A DNA stretch of 33,667 nt from Clostridiales bacterium (GTDB lineage: Bacteria; Bacillota; Clostridia; Christensenellales; CAG-138): contig WRCT01000002.1 of assembly GCA_009783775.1 (NCBI GenBank), positions 1 to 33,667 of the forward strand, written 5' to 3'. Positions 23,417 through 31,058 of this stretch are shown here, in pieces. Position numbers and translations under genes: made by a program. Position 1 is the stretch's first letter, and every line of letters starts with the position of its first letter. Under the pieces are notes generated by a model that was given only the letters and a program-made list of their open reading frames with translations, had not been told where the DNA came from and did no database searches.

Positions 23417-25201
23417 TTACAGGATCTCCAGCTCCACAAGCGCGCGCAGGATTTTGGCCGCGTCCGCAGCGGAGACCGCGCCCATACCCGCCGTCACCTT
23501 GGCGTTTATCAGCCCCTGCGTGGTGAGGAACTGCAGCTCTACAAGGTGCCGCAGAATGGCCGCCGCATCCGCCGCGTTGACCACACCGTTGCAGTCGGCG
23601 TCGCCGCGCAGATAGCCGCCGGTCGCCGGTATCGTCGCCGTTGCCGTCGCCGTCGGGGTTGGCGTCGGCGTTGGCGTCGGGGTCGCCGTATGAGTTGGGG
23701 TCGCTGTCGGGGTCGGGGTCGCCGTATGGGTTGGAGTTGGTGTCGCGGAGGTGGGATCAAGCTTCAAGATTGTCAGGTTCGCCCGCTGCCCCGTGTTGCC
23801 GTAGAAGGCAAAGAAATCATAGCCGGTGCCGCTGTTAAGGGAAAGATGTCTCGCTTGATCGGCGGCGGATCGGATATAGTAAGTGCCTGTTGTGCCGCCC
23901 GCGCCGATCGTCAGCGCGTAGGCGGTGGTGTCAAAACGGAAGGAGTTGTTTGGGGCGCTGCCCGGCGGCCAGGAGACAAACTTGCCCGCCTGTGCGCCGC
24001 CCAACGCCTTGAGCGACCAGTTGCTGCCCGTCCGGCCCAGCTCAAACACAAAGCATTTGGGTGGATCGGTAATGCGCGTGGGCGCGGCGGCCGGGCCGTC
24101 CTGCACGGCGATTGCCCGCCCGTTGCCATCTGCCTCACCCTGCATAAACCAATAGTTGCCGGAGTTGCGGGCGGTTAAAATCAAAATCTTGTCCCCCGCG
24201 GCAAGCTGGGACACATTGGTGATTGCATTGAACACGCCGGAGTAGATTTCATCTTTCGGGCCCGGTGTGGGTGTGGGAATGGGCACGCGGGTGGGCCCCG
24301 GCGTGCCGCCCGTGCTGCCGGAGGGCGTGACGATACCGTCCGGAATGGGCTTGTCAAATACCGTCCACATCAGCTCGGGATAGTCGATAAAGATATTGCG
24401 GTTGCCCTGCCGTGTCTGTACATAGTTGTTGCGCGCCATCTCCCACTGGTCCACGGGGTCACTTGCGTTCCAGTCCAGCAGGGTTTGGATATTGTCCACC
24501 ACAGTGAGAATATTCGTGGTTTTTAGATACCGCACATAACAGTAGACGAGAATACGCGCCACATCGCCCTTAAACTCATCGGCGGGCTCCCAGCAGGTGG
24601 TATTGGTAAACTTGCTGGTTCCCTTGTAACCGAGCACCCTGCCGTTGGTCTGCGCGCCGAGCTCACTTTGCCAAACGACAACATCTTTTGCTCTATCCAC
24701 AGTGCCGTAGTCGTTATCGCCGTGGAGACCGTTCGTTTTCGGATTGACGGGGCGAATGTGATGCAGGTCGTTTTCCGCAAGGGTGCCACCCTTGGATTGG
24801 GGCCAGAGGTGCTCGCGGTTGTAGGCGCTGCCATCCCAGGTGCCGCTTGAAGAAGTGGCTGAAAAGAAGAGCAGCATATTGCCGGGTGTCGCCGCGTCGG
24901 CGTCGGAATATTGAAACTGAAACCGCATACCGCTGGGGGCGTTGCCGGTATACGACACAGTGGTGCCGGTCAGCGCGGTCTCCAGATAGTTGGTGAGTTG
25001 TGTGCCCGCCATGCCCTTCATCTGTGTGAAGGAATACGTGAAACTACTGTAATATGTGGTGGCGGCGGTCGGCAGGGAGGTGCAGGGCACATCCCAGGTC
25101 TGCGCGGCGGCCAATGGTTCGGTCGCCCAGGGCACAATAATCGCGGCAAGCAAAAGCAGCGCCACCCCAAAGGTTAAAATCCGTTTGGTTACAGTTTTCA
25201 T
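23417..25201 (-). CDS. Secreted endonuclease I-family nuclease with C-terminal dockerin (paralogue)
   Basis: A 594-residue protein. The signal peptide is about 1-33 (KTVTKRIL, LLLLAAIIV, AAA). The nuclease domain (about 45-290) has NREHLWPQS (128-136) and DLHHIRPVNP (145-154), then GDVARIL and GNRNIFIDYPELMW, all shared with the 20933 protein. One beta-rich domain follows (about 330-480), then a TPTPT linker and a dockerin (about 528-594): LRGDADCNGVVNAADAAAIL, with a degenerate second repeat. It differs from its paralogue by having one accessory domain instead of two. A sigma-A promoter lies 30 bp upstream; no clear ribosome site is seen before ATG 25201. Confidence 0.9.
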   Translation of the reverse strand: MKTVTKRILTFGVALLLLAAIIVPWATEPLAAAQTWDVPCTSLPTAATTYYSSFTYSFTQMKGMAGTQLTNYLETALTGTTVSYTGNAPSGMRFQFQYSDADAATPGNMLLFFSATSSSGTWDGSAYNREHLWPQSKGGTLAENDLHHIRPVNPKTNGLHGDNDYGTVDRAKDVVVWQSELGAQTNGRVLGYKGTSKFTNTTCWEPADEFKGDVARILVYCYVRYLKTTNILTVVDNIQTLLDWNASDPVDQWEMARNNYVQTRQGNRNIFIDYPELMWTVFDKPIPDGIVTPSGSTGGTPGPTRVPIPTPTPGPKDEIYSGVFNAITNVSQLAAGDKILILTARNSGNYWFMQGEADGNGRAIAVQDGPAAAPTRITDPPKCFVFELGRTGSNWSLKALGGAQAGKFVSWPPGSAPNNSFRFDTTAYALTIGAGGTTGTYYIRSAADQARHLSLNSGTGYDFFAFYGNTGQRANLTILKLDPTSATPTPTHTATPTPTATPTHTATPTPTPTPTPTATATATIPATGGYLRGDADCNGVVNAADAAAILRHLVELQFLTTQGLINAKVTAGMGAVSAADAAKILRALVELEIL

Positions 25202-25231
25202 AATAATACGCTACTTTCCCATTTTCCAATC

Positions 25232-25260
25232 ATTATACAGGTAAAGCCCAGGAAAAGCAA
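25232..25260 (-). promoter_or_regulatory. Promoter of the nuclease pair
   Basis: On the minus strand TTGCTT (25260-25255), a 17-bp spacer and TATAAT (25237-25232), 31 bp before the ATG. Confidence 0.7.
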
Positions 25261-25324
25261 GCGGATAAAACGTGTAAAATGGTGGAACGCAGGATATAAG
25301 ATGGTGAAAAGAGCGTATGGGATT

Positions 25325-25984
25325 TTACGCCGGCGGGCCTTTGTACAGTCCGGCAAAACGCGGCGAGGAGAGGATCTTAATATGGCGCGCCATATCTTCG
25401 GGCGAGTGTGCGTCGGAGGCAACATATTCATAGCGCCCCTGCCTGCAGCCGCGCCGCGCCGCGCGGCCGATCTCGGAAAGGGGCCATAGTGTCAGGGAGG
25501 AGGTAGACAAGACAAAAGAACAGCACATCTCCAGATACCGCTGGGCCACGCGTTTGTCTTTTTGGAGCTCCCTGTTGCGTTCGGGGTGGGGGATCAGCAC
25601 GGTCAGGCCCGCCTGCTGCAGGATCCAGATCCGCTCCTCCATACGCGAAAGCAGGCTGTACTTGTCCAGCTCAAACAGGATCTTATGGTCGTCGCCGAAG
25701 GAAAACTCTCTTTTGTACTTGGGGGCGTGGTCCCTGTCAAACTCCGCGCAATAAAACTCCGCGCCGAGTTTTAAGTCAATGCCGCGCGCCTGCGCGTAGG
25801 GGGTCAGGTCCGCATAGACCTGCCGCACCTTGTGCCAGTCTTTCCAATCCTCACGGTAATGCGGGGTGGCAACAATTTCGGTAATGCCGCCCTTTGCCGC
25901 GATATCCAGCATACGGAGGGAGTCCTTCTTTGTCTGCGCCCCGTCGTCGACCCCGTATAGGATATGGCAGTGAATGTCTCGCAC
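25325..25984 (-). CDS. CpsB/YwqE-type PHP tyrosine phosphatase
   Basis: A 219-residue protein. GTG start at 25984 overlaps the kinase stop by one base (TAGTG). PHP-fold metal motifs: DIHCHILYGVDDGA at the N-terminus, IVATPHYRED, the acidic GAEFYC, LIPHPERNRE and YVASDAHSPED. These metal-dependent phosphatases remove phosphate from the tyrosine tail of bacterial BY-kinases and so control capsule or exopolysaccharide assembly. The context (Wzz, kinase, phosphatase) is complete for that circuit, yet no polysaccharide synthesis gene follows. Confidence 0.93.
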   Translation of the reverse strand: MRDIHCHILYGVDDGAQTKKDSLRMLDIAAKGGITEIVATPHYREDWKDWHKVRQVYADLTPYAQARGIDLKLGAEFYCAEFDRDHAPKYKREFSFGDDHKILFELDKYSLLSRMEERIWILQQAGLTVLIPHPERNRELQKDKRVAQRYLEMCCSFVLSTSSLTLWPLSEIGRAARRGCRQGRYEYVASDAHSPEDMARHIKILSSPRFAGLYKGPPA

Positions 25985-26748
25985 TATTTTTTCTTTCCCG
26001 GTGCCCCTCTTCCCCAGGGGGCGCCGGCGCGCTTGTTCAGTTTCGGGTCGGAGAGGACCTCCTGTGGAAGAATGGTCTTGTTATAGTAACGGTAGTAGTA
26101 GTAATGATCGGAGTTGGAGCTCTTGCAGTTGTTGAACACCGCGCCCAGAATATTCGCGTTGGCCTTGTGCAGCTGTTCCACCACCGCCTCCGCGACGCTC
26201 ACCTGCACACGGCCCGGCTGCAAAACGAGCAGGGTCCCGTCCGCCTTGGCGGCGAGCAGGGCGGGCTCGATAAACGCGCCCAAAGGCGGCGTGTCAAAGA
26301 TGACGATGTCATACAGCTCCCGGGCCTGCTCCACAAAGCTGGAAAAGCGGTGGGAGTTGATCACCTCAACGGGATTGGCCACTTTCTTTCCGCCGTTGTC
26401 CATGAGGTAAAGCCCCTTTTGGCGGGTCTCCGCAGCGGCCTCCGTAATGGACGTCTCGCCGTAGAGCACCTGCAGCAAGCCGGAGGGCGAGCGCTGCTTG
26501 AACATATTGCCCAGGTTGGGCCGCCGAAAGTCCGACTCCACCAAAAGCACGGACTTGCCTGTCTCGGCAAAGGCGATGCCCAAAAAGCAGGCCACGCTGG
26601 TCTTACCCGTACTGGCCGAGGGGCTGGTCAGCATGATGGTCTTGACCTCCCTGTCCCCGCCGGAGAACTGCACGTTGGTGCGCAGGGTCTTGATGGACTC
26701 CCGCACGCTGGCCCTGGTCTGATAGTATTTATCGACAATGTTCGCCAT
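25984..26748 (-). CDS. CpsD/YwqD-type BY-kinase (protein tyrosine kinase)
   Basis: A 254-residue cytosolic ATPase-fold kinase. Walker A is SPSASTGKTS (about 42-51), Walker A' is VLLVESDFRRPN (about 67-78), and Walker B is DIVIFDTPPLGA. The autophosphorylated tyrosine cluster is DHYYYYRYYN near the C-terminus, followed by an unusual basic and glycine-rich tail. The N-terminal ESIKTLRTNVQF helix is the family oligomerisation motif. It is activated by the membrane protein encoded 13 bp upstream and dephosphorylated by the PHP phosphatase encoded next. Confidence 0.95.
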   Translation of the reverse strand: MANIVDKYYQTRASVRESIKTLRTNVQFSGGDREVKTIMLTSPSASTGKTSVACFLGIAFAETGKSVLLVESDFRRPNLGNMFKQRSPSGLLQVLYGETSITEAAAETRQKGLYLMDNGGKKVANPVEVINSHRFSSFVEQARELYDIVIFDTPPLGAFIEPALLAAKADGTLLVLQPGRVQVSVAEAVVEQLHKANANILGAVFNNCKSSNSDHYYYYRYYNKTILPQEVLSDPKLNKRAGAPWGRGAPGKKK

Positions 26749-26761
26749 TCGTTATGTCCCC

Positions 26762-27412
26762 CTACTCCCCGTAACGCGGGATCTGCGCGAGAACGGGCAT
26801 CTTCAGATATTTCTCCACATCGTCGGGAGACCGGACCGTGGTATTCAACATCTCGACAAGCAGCGAGAACGCGACGGCGAGCGCCAGCCCGACGGCAAAG
26901 CCGATCGCGGTGTTGCGCAGTGAGGCGGGGCCGGTCTTGCGGGCCGCGCTGGCAGGTTCGATTACACGGATGTTATCTGTCTGCAGCACGTCTTTTGCCT
27001 TCTCGGACGAAATGGCGGTCAGCGCCACCACGACCTTTTCGGCCAGCTCCGGATTGGAGGAGGAGACCGAGATATTTACGACACGCGTGTCAGACACCTT
27101 CGTTACCGAAATGCTGCAGCTTTGCACCTGATTTAGCGCAACTTCCAGCCTCTCCGCCGTCTCCTCGAGAATCGGCGTGGTCTTTACAAACACGCAGTAG
27201 TCGTTGATCAGATTGGAACTTGTCACAAGGTCGGTGCCAATCAATATCTCCTCGCTCCGCTGATGGAACAACAGCACCCGCGAGGAGGATGTGTATACCG
27301 GCAGCACAATCTGAAAATAATAAAAGCCGGCCGCGATGGTGGTCAATATCGGGGTAATGATAATGATGACCCGCCACTTGCGAAATATTCTTACAATATC
27401 TTGAAGATCCAT
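26762..27412 (-). CDS. Wzz/CpsC-type chain-length and kinase-activator membrane protein
   Basis: A 216-residue protein with two membrane helices (about 15-35 and 168-190) around an extracytoplasmic alpha/beta region. The start DLQDIVRIFRKWRVIIIITPILT and the Pro-rich second helix region (VIEPASAARKTGPASLRN) are typical of Wzz. The short cytosolic end MPVLAQIPRYGE is the activator segment for a separate BY-kinase, as in Gram-positive CapA/CpsC. It is the first gene of the triad, with a near-perfect promoter 33 bp upstream. Confidence 0.93.
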   Translation of the reverse strand: MDLQDIVRIFRKWRVIIIITPILTTIAAGFYYFQIVLPVYTSSSRVLLFHQRSEEILIGTDLVTSSNLINDYCVFVKTTPILEETAERLEVALNQVQSCSISVTKVSDTRVVNISVSSSNPELAEKVVVALTAISSEKAKDVLQTDNIRVIEPASAARKTGPASLRNTAIGFAVGLALAVAFSLLVEMLNTTVRSPDDVEKYLKMPVLAQIPRYGE

Positions 27413-27444
27413 CTCTTGGTCCCTTCCAAAATAATTCTATTGTA

Positions 27445-27473
27445 ATTATAGCGTCCCAAAGCCGTTTCGTCAA
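27445..27473 (-). promoter_or_regulatory. Promoter of the Wzz/BY-kinase/phosphatase operon
   Basis: On the minus strand TTGACG (27473-27468), a 17-bp spacer and TATAAT (27450-27445). Confidence 0.85.
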
Positions 27474-27512
27474 ATCCTTTGTCCACTTTGTCACCGTTTC
27501 TTCAAAATGAAT

Positions 27513-27541
27513 TTGACATCCGCGTGGCAAGATTGTATAAT
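27513..27541 (+). promoter_or_regulatory. Consensus sigma-A promoter for the 27593 gene
   Basis: TTGACA (27513-27518), a 17-bp spacer and TATAAT (27536-27541): a perfect match, divergent from the Wzz promoter 40 bp away. Confidence 0.9.
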
Positions 27542-27592
27542 GCAATCAAGTATACCATTCTCTCAGGGGGAGAATACGGAGGCTAATCTTAC

Positions 27593-28000
27593 ATGAACCC
27601 CGAAACCTTTTACGGTATTTTAATCTCAGTGGCGCTTTCCGCGCTGATTCTTCCGTTGCTGCTGGGCTACGGGATGGTCTTGTTTTACTATTACCCAATC
27701 ATTCGGCCCTCCATGCAGCCCATGCACGCCCGGTATTGCGGCAGCAGATACTGGTTTCGCTTTTCGGCGATGCTCGTGCTCTTTGCGGGACTGATCGCCG
27801 GCACCTGGATCCTCTGTGATCCGGAGGCGTTTTGGGGTCTGCTTTTGGGCTCCAGCCTGATTTTGGTCACAGCCATTCTGCTCCATGTGCCGGAGCGGTA
27901 CGGCGCGCGTTTCGCCGCGCTCATCGTCCAGTTGGAGGAGCGCGACAGCGACTTGTTCATGAAGGACGACGAGACGACGGTGTTTGATGTCACGCACTAA
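27593..28000 (+). CDS. Small integral membrane protein of unknown function
   Basis: A 135-residue protein. Three hydrophobic helices are visible: about 8-33 (ILISVALSALILPLLLGYGMVLF), 58-76 and 82-98. A short loop carries Tyr, Pro and Met residues (YYYPIIRPSMQPMHARYCGSRYW), and the C-terminal cytosolic tail is charged (QLEERDSDLFMKDDETT). I do not recognise the family. It is transcribed from a consensus promoter divergent from the Wzz/kinase operon and ends at a hairpin terminator, so it is a stand-alone gene. A link to cell-envelope polysaccharide is only suggested by position. Confidence 0.75.
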   Translation: MNPETFYGILISVALSALILPLLLGYGMVLFYYYPIIRPSMQPMHARYCGSRYWFRFSAMLVLFAGLIAGTWILCDPEAFWGLLLGSSLILVTAILLHVPERYGARFAALIVQLEERDSDLFMKDDETTVFDVTH

Positions 28001-28002
28001 CC

Positions 28003-28133
28003 GTAGGGGCGAACTGTGTTCGCCCGCAAAACAGCCGCAGGCTGTTTTTTTAGTGTTGAGAGTGGAGCGAAGGAAATAACGGCTCCACCGTTATAATTGT
28101 AGGGGCGAACTGTGTTCGCCCGCAAAACAGCCG
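28003..28133. repeat. Direct repeat of a 35-bp hairpin unit
   Basis: Identical 35-bp copies lie at 28003-28037 and 28099-28133. Each begins GTAGGGGCGAACTGTG and contains the inverted repeat GGGCGAAC/GTTCGCCC. Each runs into an AACAGCC...GGYTGTT hairpin with a T tract. GTAGGGGCGA-type units are common dispersed intergenic repeats in many bacteria. Confidence 0.85.
28030..28051 (+). terminator. Terminator of the 27593 gene
   Basis: AACAGCC-GCA-GGCTGTT followed by TTTTT, 30 bp after the stop codon. The reverse-complement heptamers AGTGTTG AGAGTGG (28052-28067) follow directly. Confidence 0.85.
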
Positions 28134-28146
28134 AGGGTTGTTTTTT
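28126..28146 (+). terminator. Second hairpin terminator of the repeat pair
   Basis: AACAGCC-GAG-GGTTGTT plus a T tract to 28146, in the second 35-bp repeat. It abuts the end of the convergent 80-residue gene. Confidence 0.7.
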
Positions 28147-28388
28147 CATTTATCCTCTTGTATTATTTTCTTTGCTCGCTCGCTAAAGCCATCTATGTCG
28201 GTTTCATCATGTGTGGCAATCGTGATTTCATGAACATACTCTGCATCGGTTATATGTGCATGATTGAAAGATTGAAAATCTGACATCAAATATTCTAATG
28301 CGTCCTTCAACTCCTTGGCTTCGTTTAGCGCAAGAAACAGTGTGACATTTTTTAATGCGGTATCTGAATCATAATCTAATATTCTCAT
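28146..28388 (-). CDS. Small acidic protein of unknown function
   Basis: An 80-residue protein from ATG 28388 with AGGAGG 5-6 bp upstream, so it is probably real. The composition is acidic with a mixed alpha/beta pattern: a strand (KNVTLFLAL), a helix (NEAKELKDALEYLMSDF), a His-rich loop (NHAHITDAEY), a strand (HEITIATHDE) and a terminal helix (FSERAKKIIQEDK). Size and layout recall small immunity-like proteins, but I cannot assign a family. It is AT-rich relative to the genes to its left, like the adjacent LRR gene, and may have been acquired with it. Confidence 0.6.
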   Translation of the reverse strand: MRILDYDSDTALKNVTLFLALNEAKELKDALEYLMSDFQSFNHAHITDAEYVHEITIATHDETDIDGFSERAKKIIQEDK

Positions 28389-28425
28389 ACAATCCTCCTG
28401 ATGATTTTGAACATATCTAAATAAT

Positions 28426-28481
28426 AAAACAGCGTCAGCTGTTTTTTCCTTTGCTCAACTCTCCACTCTTCACTCTCCACT
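28426..28481. repeat. Terminator hairpin plus CTCAACT-family heptamer array
   Basis: AAAACAGC-GTCA-GCTGTTTT (28426-28445) plus a T tract is followed by four heptamers, CTCAACT, CTCCACT, CTTCACT, CTCCACT (28454-28481). The array lies just beyond the 3' end of the LRR gene and is in direct orientation with the array at 29958. Confidence 0.85.
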
Positions 28482-28541
28482 CTGCGCCAAGGGGTGTCAG
28501 GGGCGGGTGTCCGCTGCGACATAGGTGCAGCGCAATGCTTT

Positions 28542-29954
28542 CTAACTCATCACGCCCGCAGGTGAATCCAGCCTTACAATATATCTCAGCACATTCTTAG
28601 CATCTTCCGTGTCATAATACCCTTTTCCGGTGGTATCCGCTTGCAATGCGCCAAGAGGTGTTAAGTGGGAAAGTTTTCCAAGCGCGCGTAAAATAACAGC
28701 GGCATCTGCGGCGGTTACCCTTTCGTCACAATTGGCATCGCCGCGCAGGGAATCGAAAGGAAGTGCTTGGCATTGGTCCCAATAGTTATCCATGCCATTG
28801 GGCGCCCAAATCTCGCTACCATCGGGGCACCAATAAGAACCGTAGAGACTGGGATAATACAATGTAAAATCATCAAATTTTGTATCTTCCGGACGAAAAT
28901 TCGAAGCTTCCGGAGGAAGTCCCATGAACCATGCTTCAAGAATGCTTCCACTAGAAAACCCCCTTGCCTTAAGAAGAGTAGTTGGCAATGTGATTTTTAA
29001 TAATGCTCTCCAATTAAATCCCCGAGGTTCCCACTCTATTAAGCCCTCTGGAATAGTAATTTCTATAATGCCTGTTCCCCAAAACGCAGAATTTCCTATG
29101 TTGCGCAGACTGTTTGGGAGATTTGTACTTTCTAGATTCGTACAATCCCAAAACGCATCCGCCCCAATAGATATAAGTTTTTTATTCCAGTTTATTTTGT
29201 GAAGTGATTCACAACCGGCAAAACAACCTTCTCCAATTTCCAAGAGTTCTGTTGACAAGTTGATTGTTTCAAGTGAAAAATTAAAAGCAAATGCTCCATA
29301 ATCAAGAAACTTAACAGAATCAGGAATAGAATATGCCCTTCTATTTATTTGGTCAGGGTATTTCACAAGTCGTGACATATCAGCAGAAAACAGCACTCCA
29401 TCCTTCACGGTAAAATGCGTATTCCCTTCCGCAACCGCTATATGCATTAGTCCCCAAGTTTGCGAGAATGCCCCATCGCCAATTTCACTAACACCTTTTG
29501 GAATTATGATTTCTAGCAATCCATTATCTCTGACACCACGAACATCTATAAATGCTTGGATACCAATTCGTCGCAGACTTTTCGGTAGCGTGAGTGCTGA
29601 AATTTGAGCTCCGCGAAATGCGCCATCTCCGATAGAGGTAACGCCCTCGCAAATAATAATCTTGTCAAATATAAACATCCAATTAGGACCAACCCACGGA
29701 GGCAAATCTCCAATAGAGTTCTGTTCCTGCCAGGATTCATCCATCATATAGTCATAATAATATCGATAATCATACATCTCTCCCGAGCCGGAGATTGTCA
29801 AGGTTTTCGTTTCCAAGTCTACATTCCAAGTAAGATTATCTCCACATTTGCCGGAAGTTATAGGAGTGTAAGTATGCTCTTCCGCGAGGGAATGGATGCC
29901 TATCGTGCAGCACAACGTTACCAGCACCAGAATAACGGAAAGAACTCTTTTCAT
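28542..29954 (-). CDS. Secreted BspA-like leucine-rich-repeat protein with dockerin
   Basis: A 470-residue protein from the internal ATG 29954 (MKRVLSVILV); the longer frame to 29969 lies in the heptamer array. The signal peptide is about 1-25. About eight BspA/LRR_5-type repeats follow, each with the pattern I...G...IGDGAF...SLxxIxLPxSL (for example VTSIGDGAFRGAQISALTLP and LISIGADAFWDCTNLESTNLP). The C-terminus (about 403-470) is a dockerin: LRGDANCDERVTAADAAVIL, with second loop ADTTGKGYYDTEDAKNVL. It is clearly richer in A/T than the nuclease genes yet carries the same dockerin type. It may bind surfaces or polysaccharide as part of a dockerin-cohesin complex. There is no strong ribosome site. 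Confidence 0.88.
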   Translation of the reverse strand: MKRVLSVILVLVTLCCTIGIHSLAEEHTYTPITSGKCGDNLTWNVDLETKTLTISGSGEMYDYRYYYDYMMDESWQEQNSIGDLPPWVGPNWMFIFDKIIICEGVTSIGDGAFRGAQISALTLPKSLRRIGIQAFIDVRGVRDNGLLEIIIPKGVSEIGDGAFSQTWGLMHIAVAEGNTHFTVKDGVLFSADMSRLVKYPDQINRRAYSIPDSVKFLDYGAFAFNFSLETINLSTELLEIGEGCFAGCESLHKINWNKKLISIGADAFWDCTNLESTNLPNSLRNIGNSAFWGTGIIEITIPEGLIEWEPRGFNWRALLKITLPTTLLKARGFSSGSILEAWFMGLPPEASNFRPEDTKFDDFTLYYPSLYGSYWCPDGSEIWAPNGMDNYWDQCQALPFDSLRGDANCDERVTAADAAVILRALGKLSHLTPLGALQADTTGKGYYDTEDAKNVLRYIVRLDSPAGVMS

Positions 29955-29957
29955 ATG

Positions 29958-29992
29958 CTCAACTCTCAACTCTTAACACTCCACTCTTGACG
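29958..29992. repeat. CTCAACT-family heptamer array spanning two gene ends
   Basis: Five heptamers in register: CTCAACT, CTCAACT, CTTAACA, CTCCACT, CTTGACG. The array covers the last nine codons, including the stop, of the NapH-like gene and the leader of the LRR gene. Confidence 0.85.
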
Positions 29993-30784
29993 CAAAGCGC
30001 CCTTCGGGCAGCTTTGCGCGCACGCCCCGCAGCGAATACATTCGGGCGAGTTGGGCGTTTTTATGGGATCCACCCCCATGCGGCAGACGGTTTTGCAGAC
30101 GCCGCAGCCCACGCATTGTTCCCGATTCACACGCAGCCGGTACAGTGAGAAGGGATTGCACAATCCATAGACCGCGCCGAGCGGGCAAAGGTATTTGCAG
30201 AACGGGCGGTAGAGCAAAAGCGAGAGCAGCAACACCGCGATCAAAATGCCAACCTTCCAGGCATACAACGCGCCGACCAGCGGCCAAAGCAGGCGGTTAC
30301 CCAGCAGCAACAGGACACCGCCCTGCAGCGTGCCCTGCGGACAGATGAACCTGCAATAGGCCGGCCCGTCCATAAAAAAGGCGGGCAGCAACAGCACAAA
30401 CACGGCCAGCAGAACATACTTCAAATACCGCAGCGCCCTGTCTCCCGGAAAGGTTCGTATTTTTTTGAAGAAGGGAATGCGGTACAGCAGATCAAACAGC
30501 AGCCCGAAGGGGCAGAGAAAGCCGCAGACAAACCGGCCCAGCGTCACGCCGATCAGCAACAGAAACCCAACGACATAAAACGGAAAGCGAATACGCCGGT
30601 CCGCGAGCCCCGCTTGCAGCGCGCCGATCGGGCAGGAAAAAGCCGCCGCCGGACAGGAATAACAATTCAGCCCCGGCGTACAAACAGCCTTTGCCCCTCC
30701 CTGATAGATCCTGCCCGTCAGAAAGTTATACAGGAACGGGTTCTGCGCCAGCGCGGCGATGATTTGTATGTATAACCGTTTCAT
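29966..30784 (-). CDS. NapH-like membrane 4Fe-4S protein
   Basis: A 272-residue protein with about four to five membrane helices. Cysteine pairs at helix ends follow the NapH/YccM pattern: CTPGLNCYSCPAAAFSCP, FVCGFLCPFGLLFDL, YCRFICPQGTLQG and FCKYLCPLGAVYGL. Two ferredoxin-type clusters close the protein: CVGCGVCKTVC and CIRCGACAQSCPKGAL. Such proteins move electrons across or along the membrane to extracytoplasmic acceptors. The last residues (QEWSVKS) and stop codon are encoded by the heptamer array at 29958-29992, so the natural C-terminus may have been replaced. It belongs with the TlpA-like and CXXC genes upstream. Confidence 0.9.
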   Translation of the reverse strand: MKRLYIQIIAALAQNPFLYNFLTGRIYQGGAKAVCTPGLNCYSCPAAAFSCPIGALQAGLADRRIRFPFYVVGFLLLIGVTLGRFVCGFLCPFGLLFDLLYRIPFFKKIRTFPGDRALRYLKYVLLAVFVLLLPAFFMDGPAYCRFICPQGTLQGGVLLLLGNRLLWPLVGALYAWKVGILIAVLLLSLLLYRPFCKYLCPLGAVYGLCNPFSLYRLRVNREQCVGCGVCKTVCRMGVDPIKTPNSPECIRCGACAQSCPKGALRQEWSVKS

Positions 30785-30800
30785 TGGTCCTCCGGATGAA

Positions 30801-30857
30801 AACTACAATGTACAAACTACAAACTACAATTGACGATAAAACAGCAGAGCTGTTTTT
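30801..30857. repeat. AACTACA-family heptamer array with hairpin (R1)
   Basis: With A for AACTACA and B for ATGTACA, the order is A B A A then ATTGACG (30801-30835). The hairpin AAAACAGC-AGA-GCTGTTTT (30838-30856) and a short T tract follow. This is the left partner of R2 (31059-31118). Confidence 0.9.
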
Positions 30858-31021
30858 CCCATTGATTCTGTTGATACAAACGTCTCGGGCCACAACATAG
30901 ACTTCCAACGCGCAATCCGATAAGGCCGCGCATACCATATAGACAATGCAAGTAAAACAACCAAACCAATTGTAATAATCAGCATGATTTTCCACTTGCG
31001 CGTCGGCTTGCTTTTTTCCAT
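30824..31021 (-). CDS. Small single-pass membrane protein, C-terminus inside a repeat
   Basis: A 65-residue frame: basic N-terminus (MEKSKPTRKWK), one membrane helix (about 12-31, IMLIITIGLVVLLALSIWYA), then a short outside part. The last dozen or so residues (MGKTALLFYRQL) and the stop are encoded by the hairpin and heptamer array R1, so the protein looks cut short. Position between the CXXC peptide and NapH-like genes, and the N-terminal anchor, would suit a truncated redox partner such as an FMN-binding domain protein; that is inference. The ribosome site is weak (AGAGAAAGC). Confidence 0.45.
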   Translation of the reverse strand: MEKSKPTRKWKIMLIITIGLVVLLALSIWYARPYRIARWKSMLWPETFVSTESMGKTALLFYRQL

Positions 31022-31058
31022 ATTTCTTGCTTTCTCTTCGGTTCTATTTCAAATCAAG

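Noticed and set aside
22649..24178. 509-residue plus frame opposite the two nucleases
   Set aside because: High GC leaves long open antisense frames; it spans the end of one nuclease and the start of the other and has no coherent domain.
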